Shown: positions 17,968-26,756 of the stretch, in pieces
Layout of the letters: every line of letters starts with the position of its first letter
How positions within the stretch are numbered: position 1 is the stretch's first letter
Origin: Lacticaseibacillus brantae DSM 23927
GTDB lineage: Bacteria > Bacillota > Bacilli > Lactobacillales > Lactobacillaceae
Direction of reading: 5' to 3'
DNA length: 64,000 bases
Assembly (NCBI RefSeq): GCF_001436115.1
Contig: NZ_AYZQ01000001.1
Coordinates: 434,001-498,000, forward strand
Notes under the pieces: generated by a model
The model's database searches: none
Seen by the model: only the letters and a program-made list of their open reading frames with translations
Told to the model about the DNA's origin: nothing
Translations under genes and position numbers: made by a program

Positions 17968-18055
17968 AGGAGAGTACAGGATTTGAACCTGCGCGCCGGT
18001 ATTAGCCGGTTCGACGGATTTCGAGTCCGTTGCATTACCACTCTGCCAACTCTCC
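17968..18055 (-). tRNA. tRNA-Ser (anticodon CGA)
   Basis: The minus strand folds as a class II tRNA. Acceptor GGAGAGT / ACTCTCC; D arm with AGAGTGGTAATGCA; anticodon arm ACGGA-CTCGAAA-TCCGT giving anticodon CGA, which reads UCG; a long variable arm AACCGGCTAATACCGG; and T arm with GGTTCAAATCC. CCA is not encoded. The base after the acceptor stem (discriminator 73) is T, where Ser tRNAs usually have G. Isolated single tRNA with its own terminator. Confidence 0.95.
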
Positions 18056-18110
18056 ACAACAGATATTAGTATATCAAAAGGTAATGATTTTGCAAATGAT
18101 TACCGTGGAG

Positions 18111-18139
18111 TTTTCAACGCTGCCAAAACTCGGTATACT
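18111..18139 (+). promoter_or_regulatory. promoter for the two-gene unit at 18198
   Basis: TTTTCA (18111-18116), 17-bp spacer, TATACT (18134-18139); a moderate -35 and good -10. Confidence 0.55.
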
Positions 18140-18197
18140 AAAGAAAAAAGTTACGCGCCGGTACGTTTGTGACCTCACCGCGAGTCTCGAGGAAGTT

Positions 18198-18587
18198 ATG
18201 AAGTTTTCACTCATTAAGTTACCTGCCCTATACACCTTGGTGTTTCTGGGGTATCGCATCATTGAACTCATTATTGCTAGCATCGTCCACATCCAGTCTG
18301 GGTTTAGCTTTCCTGCTGTGGGTGCAACGTTGATGGGCTGGGAAAGCTATCTCTGGTGGCTTGGGGCCATTGGTCTCCTTCTCCATCTGATCTCGTATTT
18401 CAAAAGTATTCACGGTCCTGCCGGTGATATTTGGGGGAATCTGATTGGCGCGTGTGCCTTCATCGCTGATATTTTGGTCCCAAATTATGCCTTTTGGCTT
18501 TTATTTGCGCATTTGATCAGCATGATGCTGCTGTTACGGACCACGCCCCAAACAACTGCAACCGCTAATCGAGGTGAAGCAGAATAA
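18198..18587 (+). CDS. integral membrane protein, unknown function (129 aa)
   Basis: 129 residues with four likely membrane helices (about 8-28, 43-64, 75-93, 95-114) and a short Thr/Arg tail. Not recognised. The ATG at 18198 follows AGGAAG; the open frame upstream to 18030 crosses the tRNA gene and the promoter and is rejected. Its stop shares bases with the next start (TAATG), so the two are translationally coupled. Confidence 0.75.
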   Translation: MKFSLIKLPALYTLVFLGYRIIELIIASIVHIQSGFSFPAVGATLMGWESYLWWLGAIGLLLHLISYFKSIHGPAGDIWGNLIGACAFIADILVPNYAFWLLFAHLISMMLLLRTTPQTTATANRGEAE

Positions 18588-18739
18588 TGTTTAAGCGTAA
18601 GCCTAAAGAACAAACAATCACGCCCAAAGATTATGATTTCTCAGAAATGGTTAAGGCTGCACGGGTTAAGCCAACACATTTCAAAGAAGTGCAGAAAGTC
18701 TTTAGTCAGTTGAAGAAGAAGCCCCGCACAAAAAAATAA
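18587..18739 (+). CDS. small basic cytosolic protein coupled to the membrane protein (50 aa)
   Basis: 50 residues beginning MFKRKPKEQTITPKDYDF and ending QLKKKPRTKK. The ATG at 18587-18589 overlaps the preceding TAA (18585-18587), with GAGGTGAAG just upstream as SD. It has an acidic centre (DYDFSEM) between strongly basic ends. No family recognised. The tight coupling and opposite character (soluble, basic) suggest a partner of the membrane protein, which is inference. Followed by a strong terminator. Confidence 0.75.
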   Translation: MFKRKPKEQTITPKDYDFSEMVKAARVKPTHFKEVQKVFSQLKKKPRTKK

Positions 18740-18740
18740 A

Positions 18741-18773
18741 CCGAGAACGCCAGATGGCGTTCTCGGTTTTTTT
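18741..18773. terminator. bidirectional terminator
   Basis: CCGAGAACGCC-AGAT-GGCGTTCTCGG with T7 on the plus strand, between the 50-residue gene and the convergent transporter gene. Confidence 0.92.
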
Positions 18774-20292
18774 ATTGTTGAGCCACTTTCTGGGCAGCGG
18801 CCTGCCGCCGAACTTCAAGGTCAGCCAACATGTGGTCGTAGAATTTCTCATCGACAATAATTTTGCGACTGTAAATCCAATAGGTAATGCCAATGCCGAT
18901 GGCTGGAATCAAAGTGACTAACGCCAACAAGAAGTTGTCTTGCCCCAGTGGAACCTGAGCAATCAGGTTGGCAATGCCACTTTCTTTTGCCGCGGCACTG
19001 ATGACACCACGGGCCTGATCACTTTCCAATTTTGAGATTTGATTGGTTGTCCCGAGAATTCCTGTCACCAAGTAAATCATCATCGCAATAAACTGACCAG
19101 CGGCCATTCCTAATTTGGTGACAAACGGTCGAACTGAGAAGATAATCCCCTCGTTGCGAATGCCGACCTTCCACTCATTATATTCGACCGAGTTAGCAAT
19201 GTTGATAATAAGGATGAGGTAGAAAATCCCGTTCCCGACTGATGGCAACACGTTGATGACAGATAAAAGCCATGCCTTGGTGGTTGCTAAGGAATTAGGT
19301 AAGAATAAGCCTGCCAGCAGCAAAAGGACGTACCCGCCACCAGCCATCACAGTGGCGATTTGAATTAACCGTTTGCGGGTGAAATGTTTTGAAATGGATG
19401 CAAAAGTGGCAAAAATGACCGCACCAGCAATTTGTCCCAGAATGGTGAAGACAAAATTCCAAGTGCCTGAGTACCCAAATGAGAAGTACAGATAAATGCT
19501 AATCACTGTTGAACTCAAGTTGCTCACAATCATATAAATGAACAACATGACAGCATTCCATGTTGCTTGATCATTCTCCCGTAAAACGCCAATGATGGAC
19601 CGAAAAGACACTTTAGTGCGCTTACTCGTGGCTTGTTGGGCCTGAATGGTTTTGTCTTCCGTGACGCCAAAAACGGTCAAGCCTTGGGTGAAGAACATCA
19701 GCGCGACGAAAATAATGGAAATCCAGGCATAACCCGTCACTGTGCTGCCACCCAACGCGTTGTTCCCCACAGTCCCGATTGGCACCAGAATGTTAGTGAG
19801 AAAAGCACCAACCCCGGCCATTAAAGAGGTCAATGAAGTCAATTGGTTACGGTCATCTGAGTTACTCGTCAATGACGGTAGCATGCCCCAGTACGCAATA
19901 TCGTTCATGGTGAAGAAAATATTGAATAAAAGATACAAAATCGCAAAGGCGATGATATAAGTCCATCCCTGCCACTGGTTCGCAAAGGAAGCAATCACGA
20001 TGATACCGGTGCCAATCACACCGGTGACGATCCAAGGTTTAAACTTCCCGAAACGCGAATGCGTGGCATCTAGGATGTTTCCCATAATTGGATCAAGCAC
20101 GGCGTCAATGATCCGAGCCACAACGAACAAAATCGTGATGGTAAAGAACTGCTGGGGTGAAAGCTGCTTCGTCAACATGATGTACGTTAATAAGAAGTTC
20201 AAGAACAAGCCCGCAGCTGCCATGTCGCGCCCGATTGTACCTAGCGCAAAGAACCACAAATTCTTTTTACTGAGTCTTGTTTCAGTTTCCAC
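18772..20292 (-). CDS. GPH-family sugar:cation symporter (MFS)
   Basis: 506 residues with about 12 membrane helices. Family motifs of glycoside-pentoside-hexuronide symporters are clear: RIIDAVLDPIMGNILDATHS-RFGKFKPW in the first half, and EYNEWKVGIRNEGIIFSVRPFVTKLG in the second. Likely imports a sugar or glycoside with a cation; the substrate cannot be told. The start is GTG at 20290-20292 behind GGAGGTGA, overlapping the upstream hydrolase by 11 bp. No glycosidase neighbour, and no C-terminal EIIA domain. Confidence 0.9.
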   Translation of the reverse strand: METETRLSKKNLWFFALGTIGRDMAAAGLFLNFLLTYIMLTKQLSPQQFFTITILFVVARIIDAVLDPIMGNILDATHSRFGKFKPWIVTGVIGTGIIVIASFANQWQGWTYIIAFAILYLLFNIFFTMNDIAYWGMLPSLTSNSDDRNQLTSLTSLMAGVGAFLTNILVPIGTVGNNALGGSTVTGYAWISIIFVALMFFTQGLTVFGVTEDKTIQAQQATSKRTKVSFRSIIGVLRENDQATWNAVMLFIYMIVSNLSSTVISIYLYFSFGYSGTWNFVFTILGQIAGAVIFATFASISKHFTRKRLIQIATVMAGGGYVLLLLAGLFLPNSLATTKAWLLSVINVLPSVGNGIFYLILIINIANSVEYNEWKVGIRNEGIIFSVRPFVTKLGMAAGQFIAMMIYLVTGILGTTNQISKLESDQARGVISAAAKESGIANLIAQVPLGQDNFLLALVTLIPAIGIGITYWIYSRKIIVDEKFYDHMLADLEVRRQAAAQKVAQQ

Positions 20293-21286
20293 GTGGCTCA
20301 CCTCCGTTCCAATCTTGCCAATCAATTAATTTCAATCCTGTATTCTGGCTCAAAAATTGATGCACGGCCTGCCAATACGCATCGCCTGCGGTCAGGGCCG
20401 CCATGCCATGTTGGGCCCCAGGGACGAGCATCGAAGCCTTTGGTTCAGGGGCTGCAGCGAAGTTTTCCGCTAGCATAGCCGCAGGGACGAAGGTATCGGC
20501 CCCGCCATGAAAGAACTGAAGCGGGACTTTAGCTTGCTTCAATGCCGCAAGAGAACTCGCATCTTTGAGGCGCCACCCTAGGCGTCGATGGACCAACCAA
20601 CCGAATACATTCAGAAGCGGAAAAGCGGGCAAATGGTATAGCTGTTTCAACTGATAGCGAAACTCGGCTTCAACAGAGGTATAGCCGCAGTCTTCAATAA
20701 AGGCTTTAACCGCGGAGGGTAAGTCAAGGCCAGCAGTCATCATGACAGCCGCGCCCCCCATCGAAATACCATAAAGGACGATTTCTGCATCGGGGTCACG
20801 CGTGAGAATGAAGTCAATCCACTGCTGGATGTCAAATCGGTCTCCATATCCCATCTGAATGTATTCACCCTCACTTTGGCCGGCGCTTTGCATGTCTGGC
20901 AAGAGAATATTGAACCCCAACTGGTCAAAGAACGGCGCTTTATCGTACATTTCCTCGTGTCGACCGTTAAAGCCGTGACAGAGAATTGCCCATTGGTGCG
21001 TCGCCCGATTCTCTCGGGTATATAGCCACCCTCGCAAAGTCAGGTCCTGTCGATTTCGAATCGTAACCGCTTCAATTTCCATGCGTGCTAACCAACGCTG
21101 TTTGAAGGCAGTCAAAGCAGCTTCATCAAGATTTGCCGGTGCTTCAATTTGATTATGGTCGGCTTCAAAAACCGCTTCTCGATCGACATTGCGAGTTAAG
21201 GCCACCTTGAACAAATAATTGGCTGCTAAATATAACCCAACGGCGAAGACAACCACAACGATTACTATGATGGCGAGTCCCCACAT
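20282..21286 (-). CDS. alpha/beta hydrolase with N-terminal membrane anchor
   Basis: 334 residues. One N-terminal hydrophobic helix (about 3-24) probably anchors it. The hydrolase fold has ILCHGFNGRHEEM (oxyanion HG), nucleophile elbow VLYGISMGGAAV (Ser), an acid in HGGADTFVP and a His in VPGAQHGMA. It resembles the COG1073 group seen widely in Lactobacillales (esterase or peptidase-like); the substrate is unknown. The ATG at 21284-21286 follows GGAGGGA. Upstream partner of the GPH transporter by an 11-bp overlap, hinting that the two handle the same compound. Confidence 0.87.
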   Translation of the reverse strand: MWGLAIIVIVVVVFAVGLYLAANYLFKVALTRNVDREAVFEADHNQIEAPANLDEAALTAFKQRWLARMEIEAVTIRNRQDLTLRGWLYTRENRATHQWAILCHGFNGRHEEMYDKAPFFDQLGFNILLPDMQSAGQSEGEYIQMGYGDRFDIQQWIDFILTRDPDAEIVLYGISMGGAAVMMTAGLDLPSAVKAFIEDCGYTSVEAEFRYQLKQLYHLPAFPLLNVFGWLVHRRLGWRLKDASSLAALKQAKVPLQFFHGGADTFVPAAMLAENFAAAPEPKASMLVPGAQHGMAALTAGDAYWQAVHQFLSQNTGLKLIDWQDWNGGEPRGN

Positions 21287-21349
21287 CACAATCCCTCCAG
21301 TTAAACACTTTTCATTTTTGATTACCGCTTCAATTTACCATAAGCGCAC

Positions 21350-21378
21350 AAAAAAAGCTGGGGATAACTCCCCAACTG
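21350..21378 (-). terminator. terminator of the lipoprotein gene
   Basis: Minus-strand AGTTGGGG / CCCCAGCT hairpin followed by T7, two bases past the lipoprotein stop. Confidence 0.85.
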
Positions 21379-21379
21379 T

Positions 21380-21898
21380 TTAGTTCGATGAACTGGTACT
21401 ACTTGAAGTCGATGCTGTCATTTTGGTATACGTGACCATTGATTTTGGTAATTCGCCTTGGAAATACTGTTGTGCAATCTGATTAGTCAAGGTTGAAAAC
21501 TTCTGGCTGTCAGTTTTGAATGTGTCAGGATTGTTATTTGCGATATCAGTGAGCACAGCTTTCGAGATAGTCACATATTGTGTTAGGGCTTTGGTCAACG
21601 CGGGCACGGACGTATTGTTCTGCAATTCCAAATTGATATCATCCAAAATCTGCTGATTCTTGGCTGTTTGCTTTTTAAGTTCAGCCATGGTCGCACTATA
21701 ACGGATGGCAGTCAGGGGCGAGATGACCTGATCGCAAATCTTATCGTAGCGCTTCTGTAAAGCTTGCGCGTTGTATTGGTTGCTCTTAATAGTGGTTTTG
21801 ATTGATGAGGAACTGGCCGACTTCTGATTATTCTGACAACCGGCCAATCCAAGACTAATTGTCGCAAGAACTGCAAGTCCAAGGGTATATTTTTTCAT
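21380..21898 (-). CDS. predicted lipoprotein, unknown function
   Basis: 172 residues. The lipoprotein signal is clear: MKKYTLGLAVLATISLGLAGC with lipobox LAGC (Cys21), then a Ser/Gln-rich spacer. The mature part is mostly helical and amphipathic with many Gln/Asn/Thr (about 40-150) and ends in a Ser/Thr-rich tail. No binding-protein or enzymatic motif is recognised. Monocistronic, with its own terminator. Expected on the outer face of the membrane. Confidence 0.83.
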   Translation of the reverse strand: MKKYTLGLAVLATISLGLAGCQNNQKSASSSSIKTTIKSNQYNAQALQKRYDKICDQVISPLTAIRYSATMAELKKQTAKNQQILDDINLELQNNTSVPALTKALTQYVTISKAVLTDIANNNPDTFKTDSQKFSTLTNQIAQQYFQGELPKSMVTYTKMTASTSSSTSSSN

Positions 21899-21999
21899 GT
21901 CAAACCTCCGTTAAGCTTATTGTGCCACACTTTATAGACGCTCGCAAAAAATTGCCCTGTTATATAACGTTTATTCTTGTTTAATGTTATAAATTTATG

Positions 22000-22028
22000 T
22001 TGACCATAAGATTAACCAATGATATATT
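22000..22028 (+). promoter_or_regulatory. promoter for the gene at 22073
   Basis: TTGACC (22000-22005), 17-bp spacer, TATATT (22023-22028). An AT-rich inverted repeat TATAAC/GTTATA lies just upstream at about 21963-21991. Confidence 0.7.
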
Positions 22029-22072
22029 GAAAATTGTAAATGATAACAATTTATTTCATGGAGGGTCGGCAC

Positions 22073-22483
22073 ATGCAAGAACAAACTTACATCTATACGA
22101 TTAATCAGTACATTGAACGTTTACTGGTCTTTGAAACCGTTTTTAAAGAATACGCGCATACCTGTCAGAATATCGATAAAGGCAATTGCTACGCCAGCGA
22201 AAGCCTCAGCCGCCTGAAAGAATATTTCTCGAAAAACCTCATTCGGTTTAACACGTTTGTCCAAACAGTCTCGCAATTATCTGCCCCAAACAAATATGCG
22301 GTTTTTAACCAGCACTTTATTGAAGCCCTAAAAGAAATGCAGTCTGGCGCAATTGGAACCCTACGCGCAATTGATGATGAGAATGTGGATCATTCTCGCT
22401 TTGAAGCTAGCGTTGAGAAACAGGCTCAGGCCCGCCAAAGAATCTCTTCTATTTTCGAATACATTGGTCAACCAATCTACTAA
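22073..22483 (+). CDS. all-helical protein of unknown function (136 aa)
   Basis: 136 residues from MQEQTYIYTINQYIERLL after GGAGGGTC; an earlier ATG at 22040 lies almost at the transcript start. Predicted as a helical bundle with no membrane segment; two cysteines in HTCQNIDKGNCYA. I do not recognise a family. The promoter lies immediately upstream, and the next gene follows by 26 bp with its own SD, so the two probably form one unit. Confidence 0.75.
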   Translation: MQEQTYIYTINQYIERLLVFETVFKEYAHTCQNIDKGNCYASESLSRLKEYFSKNLIRFNTFVQTVSQLSAPNKYAVFNQHFIEALKEMQSGAIGTLRAIDDENVDHSRFEASVEKQAQARQRISSIFEYIGQPIY

Positions 22484-22509
22484 GGTTATAATATAGCTGA
22501 GGTGAGGTT

Positions 22510-22872
22510 ATGACGATGTGGCATTTGATGTTCCAGCGCCCTAATTTCTCGCAAAGCCAGATACAAAACCTAGTAGCTGAATATGCTAACAACCAGGATT
22601 TTGGCGGCTTCGCAGTGAAACAATTAACGTTGACGCATCAAACGAATCAGCTTTTCTACTTAGATTTTGAATTCGAACTGAGTCACGCCATTGATCGGGG
22701 CACTTTTGAGCAAATGCAGAAATTTATTCTCTTGCAAGCACTTGGTCTTCAAACTGCCCCGATGCCTGTCTACTACAGTGTGATGGCCCAATCGGTTAAA
22801 GACTTAGCTATTGAGACGCATCTATATTCCTCGGGTGAGGCCGACATTATGTACTGGCGCGCACCCAAATAA
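22510..22872 (+). CDS. protein of unknown function (120 aa)
   Basis: 120 residues; ATGs at 22510 and 22516 (MTMWHLMF) share the GAGGTGAGG SD, and the second is better spaced. An alternating strand/helix pattern with aromatic-rich strands (LFYLDFEFEL, PVYYSVMAQ, DIMYWRAP) suggests a compact alpha/beta domain. No known motif. Downstream of the 136-residue gene, with a shared terminator at the end. Confidence 0.7.
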   Translation: MTMWHLMFQRPNFSQSQIQNLVAEYANNQDFGGFAVKQLTLTHQTNQLFYLDFEFELSHAIDRGTFEQMQKFILLQALGLQTAPMPVYYSVMAQSVKDLAIETHLYSSGEADIMYWRAPK

Positions 22873-22907
22873 AAAAACCAGCCTGCTCATCGCAGTGCTG
22901 GTTTTTT
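22871..22907. terminator. bidirectional terminator
   Basis: AAAAACCAGC ... GCTGGTTTTTT hairpin between the convergent 120-residue gene and the DUF960 gene. Confidence 0.88.
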
Positions 22908-23214
22908 ATTTGGCTTCATCTGGCAAGAGAATGGTTTGGTTCTTGCCATCATCATAGGCAATCACCCGTTCGGGGAACTCATCCGAATAGGCAAAGGGCA
23001 GATCCACTGCCATTTCGGTAGTCATATTCTCTTCTGAGAACCGCATGGTGACACTACCGTCGTTATCTTCAATATCGAAATTCAACACATTATTCAAGCG
23101 AAAGACGCCCTGAAGGTTCTGATCAATAATCATCCAAATTGAATCAATCAATTCACCAGGTAAAACGGCAATGACGCCAAAGGTTGCGAAACGACTTCGA
23201 TTAGCTGCAAACAT
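22906..23214 (-). CDS. DUF960 family protein
   Basis: 102 residues starting MFAANRSRFATFGVIAVLPG, the DUF960 pattern (RYxTxGV start, then the helix ELIDSIWMIID and a beta-rich second half). Function unknown. The ATG at 23212-23214 is set by AAGGAGAA just upstream; the open frame extending to 23415 only shadows the ebsC frame. It follows ebsC by 10 bp and is probably co-transcribed. Confidence 0.85.
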   Translation of the reverse strand: MFAANRSRFATFGVIAVLPGELIDSIWMIIDQNLQGVFRLNNVLNFDIEDNDGSVTMRFSEENMTTEMAVDLPFAYSDEFPERVIAYDDGKNQTILLPDEAK

Positions 23215-23224
23215 AATATTCTCC

Positions 23225-23731
23225 TTATGCACTCGTAATATCAGCAAACTTGGCAGCGACCACCCGGGCAAGATCTGTTGCCTTGATTTGAACTGACCGC
23301 CCGATTTTACCGGCAGAAACAATAATCTCGCCTTGTTTCTTCGCTTCGTCTGCCAAGAAAATTGGATATTTATACCGTGCGTGAATTCCAATCGGTGTAT
23401 TAGCGCCGTGTTCATAACCGGTAGTGGCCACTAAGTCCTTCAAGGGGACCATGCCAACTTTCTTGTTGCCAGACACTGCCGCCAACTTCTTGTAGTCCAC
23501 GTGCCGATCAATTGGGACAACACCGACAACGGGGCCGGTTTTATTGCCAATCAAGACGAGCGTTTTATAAATTCGGTGTTCATCAACATCGAGATGGTCG
23601 ACTTGTAATTGCGCGACGTCGCCTTCCGTCTCAGTTGGAAACTCGACTGGCGAATAAGCAACGTTTTGCTTATCAAGCATTTTTTCAACGAGGGTTTTAT
23701 TACTCTCGTCCGATTTGTTGTGTTTGGACAC
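23225..23731 (-). CDS. ybaK: YbaK/EbsC-type Cys-tRNA(Pro)/aminoacyl-tRNA deacylase
   Basis: 168 residues of the YbaK/INS superfamily, which hydrolyses mischarged Cys-tRNA-Pro. Seen are KTLVLIGNKTGPVVGVVPIDRHVDYKKLA with the conserved Lys, the GHxxxPIGIHARYK loop (here GANTPIGIHARYKYPIFL) and a C-terminal GKIGRSVQI. The start is GTG at 23729-23731 after GAGGAAG. It overlaps nothing; DUF960 follows. The related editing domain in ProRS is also in this window (56.7-58.4 kb). Confidence 0.92.
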   Translation of the reverse strand: MSKHNKSDESNKTLVEKMLDKQNVAYSPVEFPTETEGDVAQLQVDHLDVDEHRIYKTLVLIGNKTGPVVGVVPIDRHVDYKKLAAVSGNKKVGMVPLKDLVATTGYEHGANTPIGIHARYKYPIFLADEAKKQGEIIVSAGKIGRSVQIKATDLARVVAAKFADITSA

Positions 23732-23783
23732 GGAATCACTTCCTCACTGTGCATTAATTGTAGCTGATTCAAGGCTAAAACTC

Positions 23784-23819
23784 AAAAACGCCGACCAACG
23801 CCTCCGCGTTAATCAGCGT
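23784..23819 (-). terminator. terminator of recJ-apt
   Basis: Minus-strand 14-bp stem (ACGCTGATTAACGC with GCGTTGGTCGGCGT, including G-T pairs), 4-nt loop, then TTTT, just 3' of apt. Confidence 0.8.
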
Positions 23820-23825
23820 CTCTGC

Positions 23826-24353
23826 CTAGTCGCCTGAATATTGCATTAAGGTAAATAAATCATGGTCGGCTAACTTCGCCCGCCCATTTAAATCTGATAA
23901 TTCAACGAGAAAGGCCGTCCCAACAACAATCCCGCCCAGTTTTTCGACAAGTTCAATCGTGGCAGCAATAGTCCCACCGGTGGCCAGCAAATCATCGCAA
24001 ACCAAGACGCGCTGCCCAGGTTTAATGGCATCTTTTTGCAGATACAAGGTGGCTTGACCATATTCAAGATCATAACTGGCGCTAACGGTTTCTCGTGGTA
24101 ACTTCCCCTTCTTACGGGCTGGGGCAAAGCCAACACCCAACTTGTAGGCAACGGGACAACCAACGATGAATCCGCGCGCCTCAGGGCCGACAATCATTTC
24201 GACGCCCTTATCTTGCGCGTAAGCGGCGATTTCGTCTGTAGCGGCGGCATAAGCAGCACCGTCAGCCATCAATGGCGAAATATCCCGAAAGAGAATTCCG
24301 GGCTCCGGAAAATCGGGCACGCTCGCAATATAGTCTTTAAAATTAATGGTCAT
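23826..24353 (-). CDS. apt: adenine phosphoribosyltransferase
   Basis: 175 residues, usual Apt length. It makes AMP from adenine and PRPP in purine salvage. The N-terminal [16 protein letters not shown], the [10 protein letters not shown] segment, and the PRPP motif [13 protein letters not shown] are present. The ATG follows GGAAGG. It is 2 bp downstream of recJ, the conserved recJ-apt order of Firmicutes. Confidence 0.97.
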   Translation of the reverse strand: MTINFKDYIASVPDFPEPGILFRDISPLMADGAAYAAATDEIAAYAQDKGVEMIVGPEARGFIVGCPVAYKLGVGFAPARKKGKLPRETVSASYDLEYGQATLYLQKDAIKPGQRVLVCDDLLATGGTIAATIELVEKLGGIVVGTAFLVELSDLNGRAKLADHDLFTLMQYSGD

Positions 24354-24355
24354 CC

Positions 24356-26635
24356 TTATCCTTCCAATCCTTCTAATGTTTGTAGATAATGCAGCAACTC
24401 ACGCGTTGGCAAAGTCTGCAACTGATGGGCTAAATTCAGGAAGGCCTGCCGGTTTGAATACGCCGAAGCACTTTCCAGGGCTTGCTTAGCTGGGTTCTCT
24501 ACTGGTGAAATGAAAGCACCGTCTATTGTAACAAAATTCAATTCGAAAAACACCTGAATGATGAGAATTACTTGACTGACCGCTAAGTGAGTCGCCGTTG
24601 CAATTTGTGGCAAGTGGTGTTTATCAAAATGTGGCTGTTGCTGCAAGAACCGCAGGACTTGCCCGAATTCAGTTCGAGTCGGCATCCCCACCAATTCAGC
24701 CGGAGTACTGCTGAAGATCACGCCGATTGGCCAGGTCGTGACATTCAATGCTTGCTTCAAACTCGCTTCATCAGTTGGCAGGTCGACCAGCACTGCATTT
24801 TCGACTGGTGCTTGTTGTTGTGAGACCAGCTGAGTTGGGCCACCAAAAGTGTACTGATGAGTCAGTTGTTGCATTTTCTTTTCATTAAAAAATAAGTAAG
24901 TGCTGCTGGCCCGAAATTGTTCGCCACTGGGCTTCGGTAAACGCAAATCTTTGATTGGGACGCTAGGAACTTTGACATCTTTAAGGCGTAGTTGCAAGCT
25001 AGTTCGACCTTGCCAGACATTTTCTTCTAATAACACGGCTAACTTCATTTGAGTGGCGGCAGTCATTTCTGCTTGCGCAGCCCCGAAGCCAAAGCCAACG
25101 ACACTAATACCGTCGGTTTTGAACCGCAAGTGGCTACCATCCTTACCCATGGTGCGGACGTCACTAATGGCTTTAGGCTTTAACTCAAACACCGGTTGCG
25201 GGTTGCCAGACCCAAACGGAGCCAAAGCGCGTAAGGCTTCATAGTTAGCCAGCGTCAAATCTTGCTGTTCAAGCCGCCCGGCAATCGTGAGTGGTGGCTT
25301 GGGGGTTTCGGCTAAGCTGATGACTGCTGCTTTTTCCATGGCAGCGTGAATGGCGTCAAGATTGGCGACCGGCGCTGTCAGACCAATTGCCATATGATGC
25401 CCGCCAAAATGTGTGGTTAAATCTCGGACGGCATCGACACTATTGAAGAGATGATAAGCAGGGACGGATCGGCCCGACCCTTTTGCCTGGTCACCTTCAA
25501 TACGCATGACCACAGTTGGTTTGCCGGTGGTTTCAACGATACGGCTGGCCACAATCCCCAGAACCCCTTCGTGCCAGCCTTCATGAGCTAGCAGCAAGGT
25601 CTGATCATTCGCCCTGTCGGGACTTTGAGCCATCGCTAAGGCCTCGATTGTAATTTGCTGAACCAATTTTTGCCGTTCTTCATTAATCGTATTAATTTTC
25701 TTAGCCAAGACTTCGGCTTCTGTCTCGTCAAACGTGGTCAACAAATCCACGCCTTCGCCGGCATCTCCCAACCGTCCTAAAGCATTTAATCGGGGACCAA
25801 TGACAAAGCCGATTGTTGTTTCATTAACGGCCTCTGGCTTCACGTCAGCCACCTCCAGCAGCGCACTAATGCCCAATCGGGGCTGTTGATGAATGAGCTG
25901 CAAGCCCAACTGCACCAAAATACGATTCTCATCAGTCAAACTAACTAAATCAGCAACTGCACCAAGGGCGGCCAAGTCGACACTTTCAATTGGCACTTCA
26001 CCCAATAAGGCGGTAGCAACTTTAAATGCTACGCCGGCACCAGATAAGTCGCCGAATGGGTAGTCGCTGCCAGGATAACGTGGATGAACAACCGCGACGG
26101 CTTGCGGCAAGATTTGTGGCAACTCGTGATGATCAGTCACAATGACATCCATGCCATTTGCCATGGCTTCATCGATTACTTCAGCTCCTGCAATGCCGTT
26201 ATCGACAGTAATTACCAGTTGCGTGCCGCTCTTTTGTAAATATCGATAAACTTCTGCGTTTGGTCCATAACCATCAGTAAACCGATTGGGAATATAGACA
26301 TCTGGTTCAGCACCGACACTCTGAAGGGCTTCCAGCATAATGGTGGCACTAGTCAGACCATCGACGTCATAGTCGCCATAGATCGTGATTTTCTGATTCT
26401 CGGCCACCGCTTGTTGAATCCGGTCAATCGCCTTTTGCATGTCGTGGAGCGCAAAGGGGTCGTGCAAGGCAGCCATGTCAGGATGAGCGAATCGATCCCA
26501 GGCGTCGGCTGAATTGATGCCCCGCTCCAACAGTAGCGTGGCGACCAATGGTGACACGGCCAACTCTTGGCTCAGTGCCTGAATTTCTGTTGAACTAGGT
26601 GCTGGTTGATACTGCCAATCATAACGTACGTCCAC
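24356..26635 (-). CDS. recJ: single-stranded-DNA-specific exonuclease RecJ
   Basis: 759 residues from a GTG at 26633-26635, chosen because AAAGGA lies eight bases upstream and the -10 at 26661-26666 leaves no room for the ATG at 26659. DHH family 5'-3' ssDNA exonuclease of recombination and mismatch repair. The DHH domain has [20 protein letters not shown] and VTDHHELP (about 70-235); DHHA1 has GGHHMAIGL (about 345-450); then an OB domain and the long Firmicutes C-terminal extension (about 560-759). Full length and intact. Divergent from galK. Confidence 0.95.
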   Translation of the reverse strand: MDVRYDWQYQPAPSSTEIQALSQELAVSPLVATLLLERGINSADAWDRFAHPDMAALHDPFALHDMQKAIDRIQQAVAENQKITIYGDYDVDGLTSATIMLEALQSVGAEPDVYIPNRFTDGYGPNAEVYRYLQKSGTQLVITVDNGIAGAEVIDEAMANGMDVIVTDHHELPQILPQAVAVVHPRYPGSDYPFGDLSGAGVAFKVATALLGEVPIESVDLAALGAVADLVSLTDENRILVQLGLQLIHQQPRLGISALLEVADVKPEAVNETTIGFVIGPRLNALGRLGDAGEGVDLLTTFDETEAEVLAKKINTINEERQKLVQQITIEALAMAQSPDRANDQTLLLAHEGWHEGVLGIVASRIVETTGKPTVVMRIEGDQAKGSGRSVPAYHLFNSVDAVRDLTTHFGGHHMAIGLTAPVANLDAIHAAMEKAAVISLAETPKPPLTIAGRLEQQDLTLANYEALRALAPFGSGNPQPVFELKPKAISDVRTMGKDGSHLRFKTDGISVVGFGFGAAQAEMTAATQMKLAVLLEENVWQGRTSLQLRLKDVKVPSVPIKDLRLPKPSGEQFRASSTYLFFNEKKMQQLTHQYTFGGPTQLVSQQQAPVENAVLVDLPTDEASLKQALNVTTWPIGVIFSSTPAELVGMPTRTEFGQVLRFLQQQPHFDKHHLPQIATATHLAVSQVILIIQVFFELNFVTIDGAFISPVENPAKQALESASAYSNRQAFLNLAHQLQTLPTRELLHYLQTLEGLEG

Positions 26636-26660
26636 AATAATCGTCCTTTCTAACTGCATT

Positions 26661-26666
26661 AGTATA
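26661..26666 (-). promoter_or_regulatory. -10 element of recJ
   Basis: Minus-strand TATACT 25 bp before the GTG start; no clear -35. It supports the shorter recJ start. Confidence 0.5.
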
Positions 26667-26678
26667 GCAAAAATGGCC

Positions 26679-26730
26679 TAGTAAAAGTATGGTAAAATTT
26701 ATTGGTTAACTTTACTAAATATGCTATACT
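26679..26730 (+). promoter_or_regulatory. galK promoter with inverted repeat resembling a GalR-type operator
   Basis: TTGGTT (26702-26707), 17-bp spacer and TATACT (26725-26730) form a promoter 27 bp before galK. TAGTAAA (26679-26685) and TTTACTA (26711-26717) are inverted copies 32 bp apart, one of them lying between -35 and -10. LacI-family GalR sites of lactobacilli have similar TTAGTAAA halves, from general knowledge; no galR gene is in the window. Confidence 0.6.
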
Positions 26731-26756
26731 GAGGGCAAATTTGAGGAGGTCAGGTC

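Noticed and set aside
18030-18197. N-terminal extension of the membrane protein at 18198
   Set aside because: It crosses the tRNA-Ser gene and the promoter.
23215-23415. N-terminal extension of the DUF960 frame
   Set aside because: It overlaps ebsC in another frame; a strong SD marks the start at 23214.
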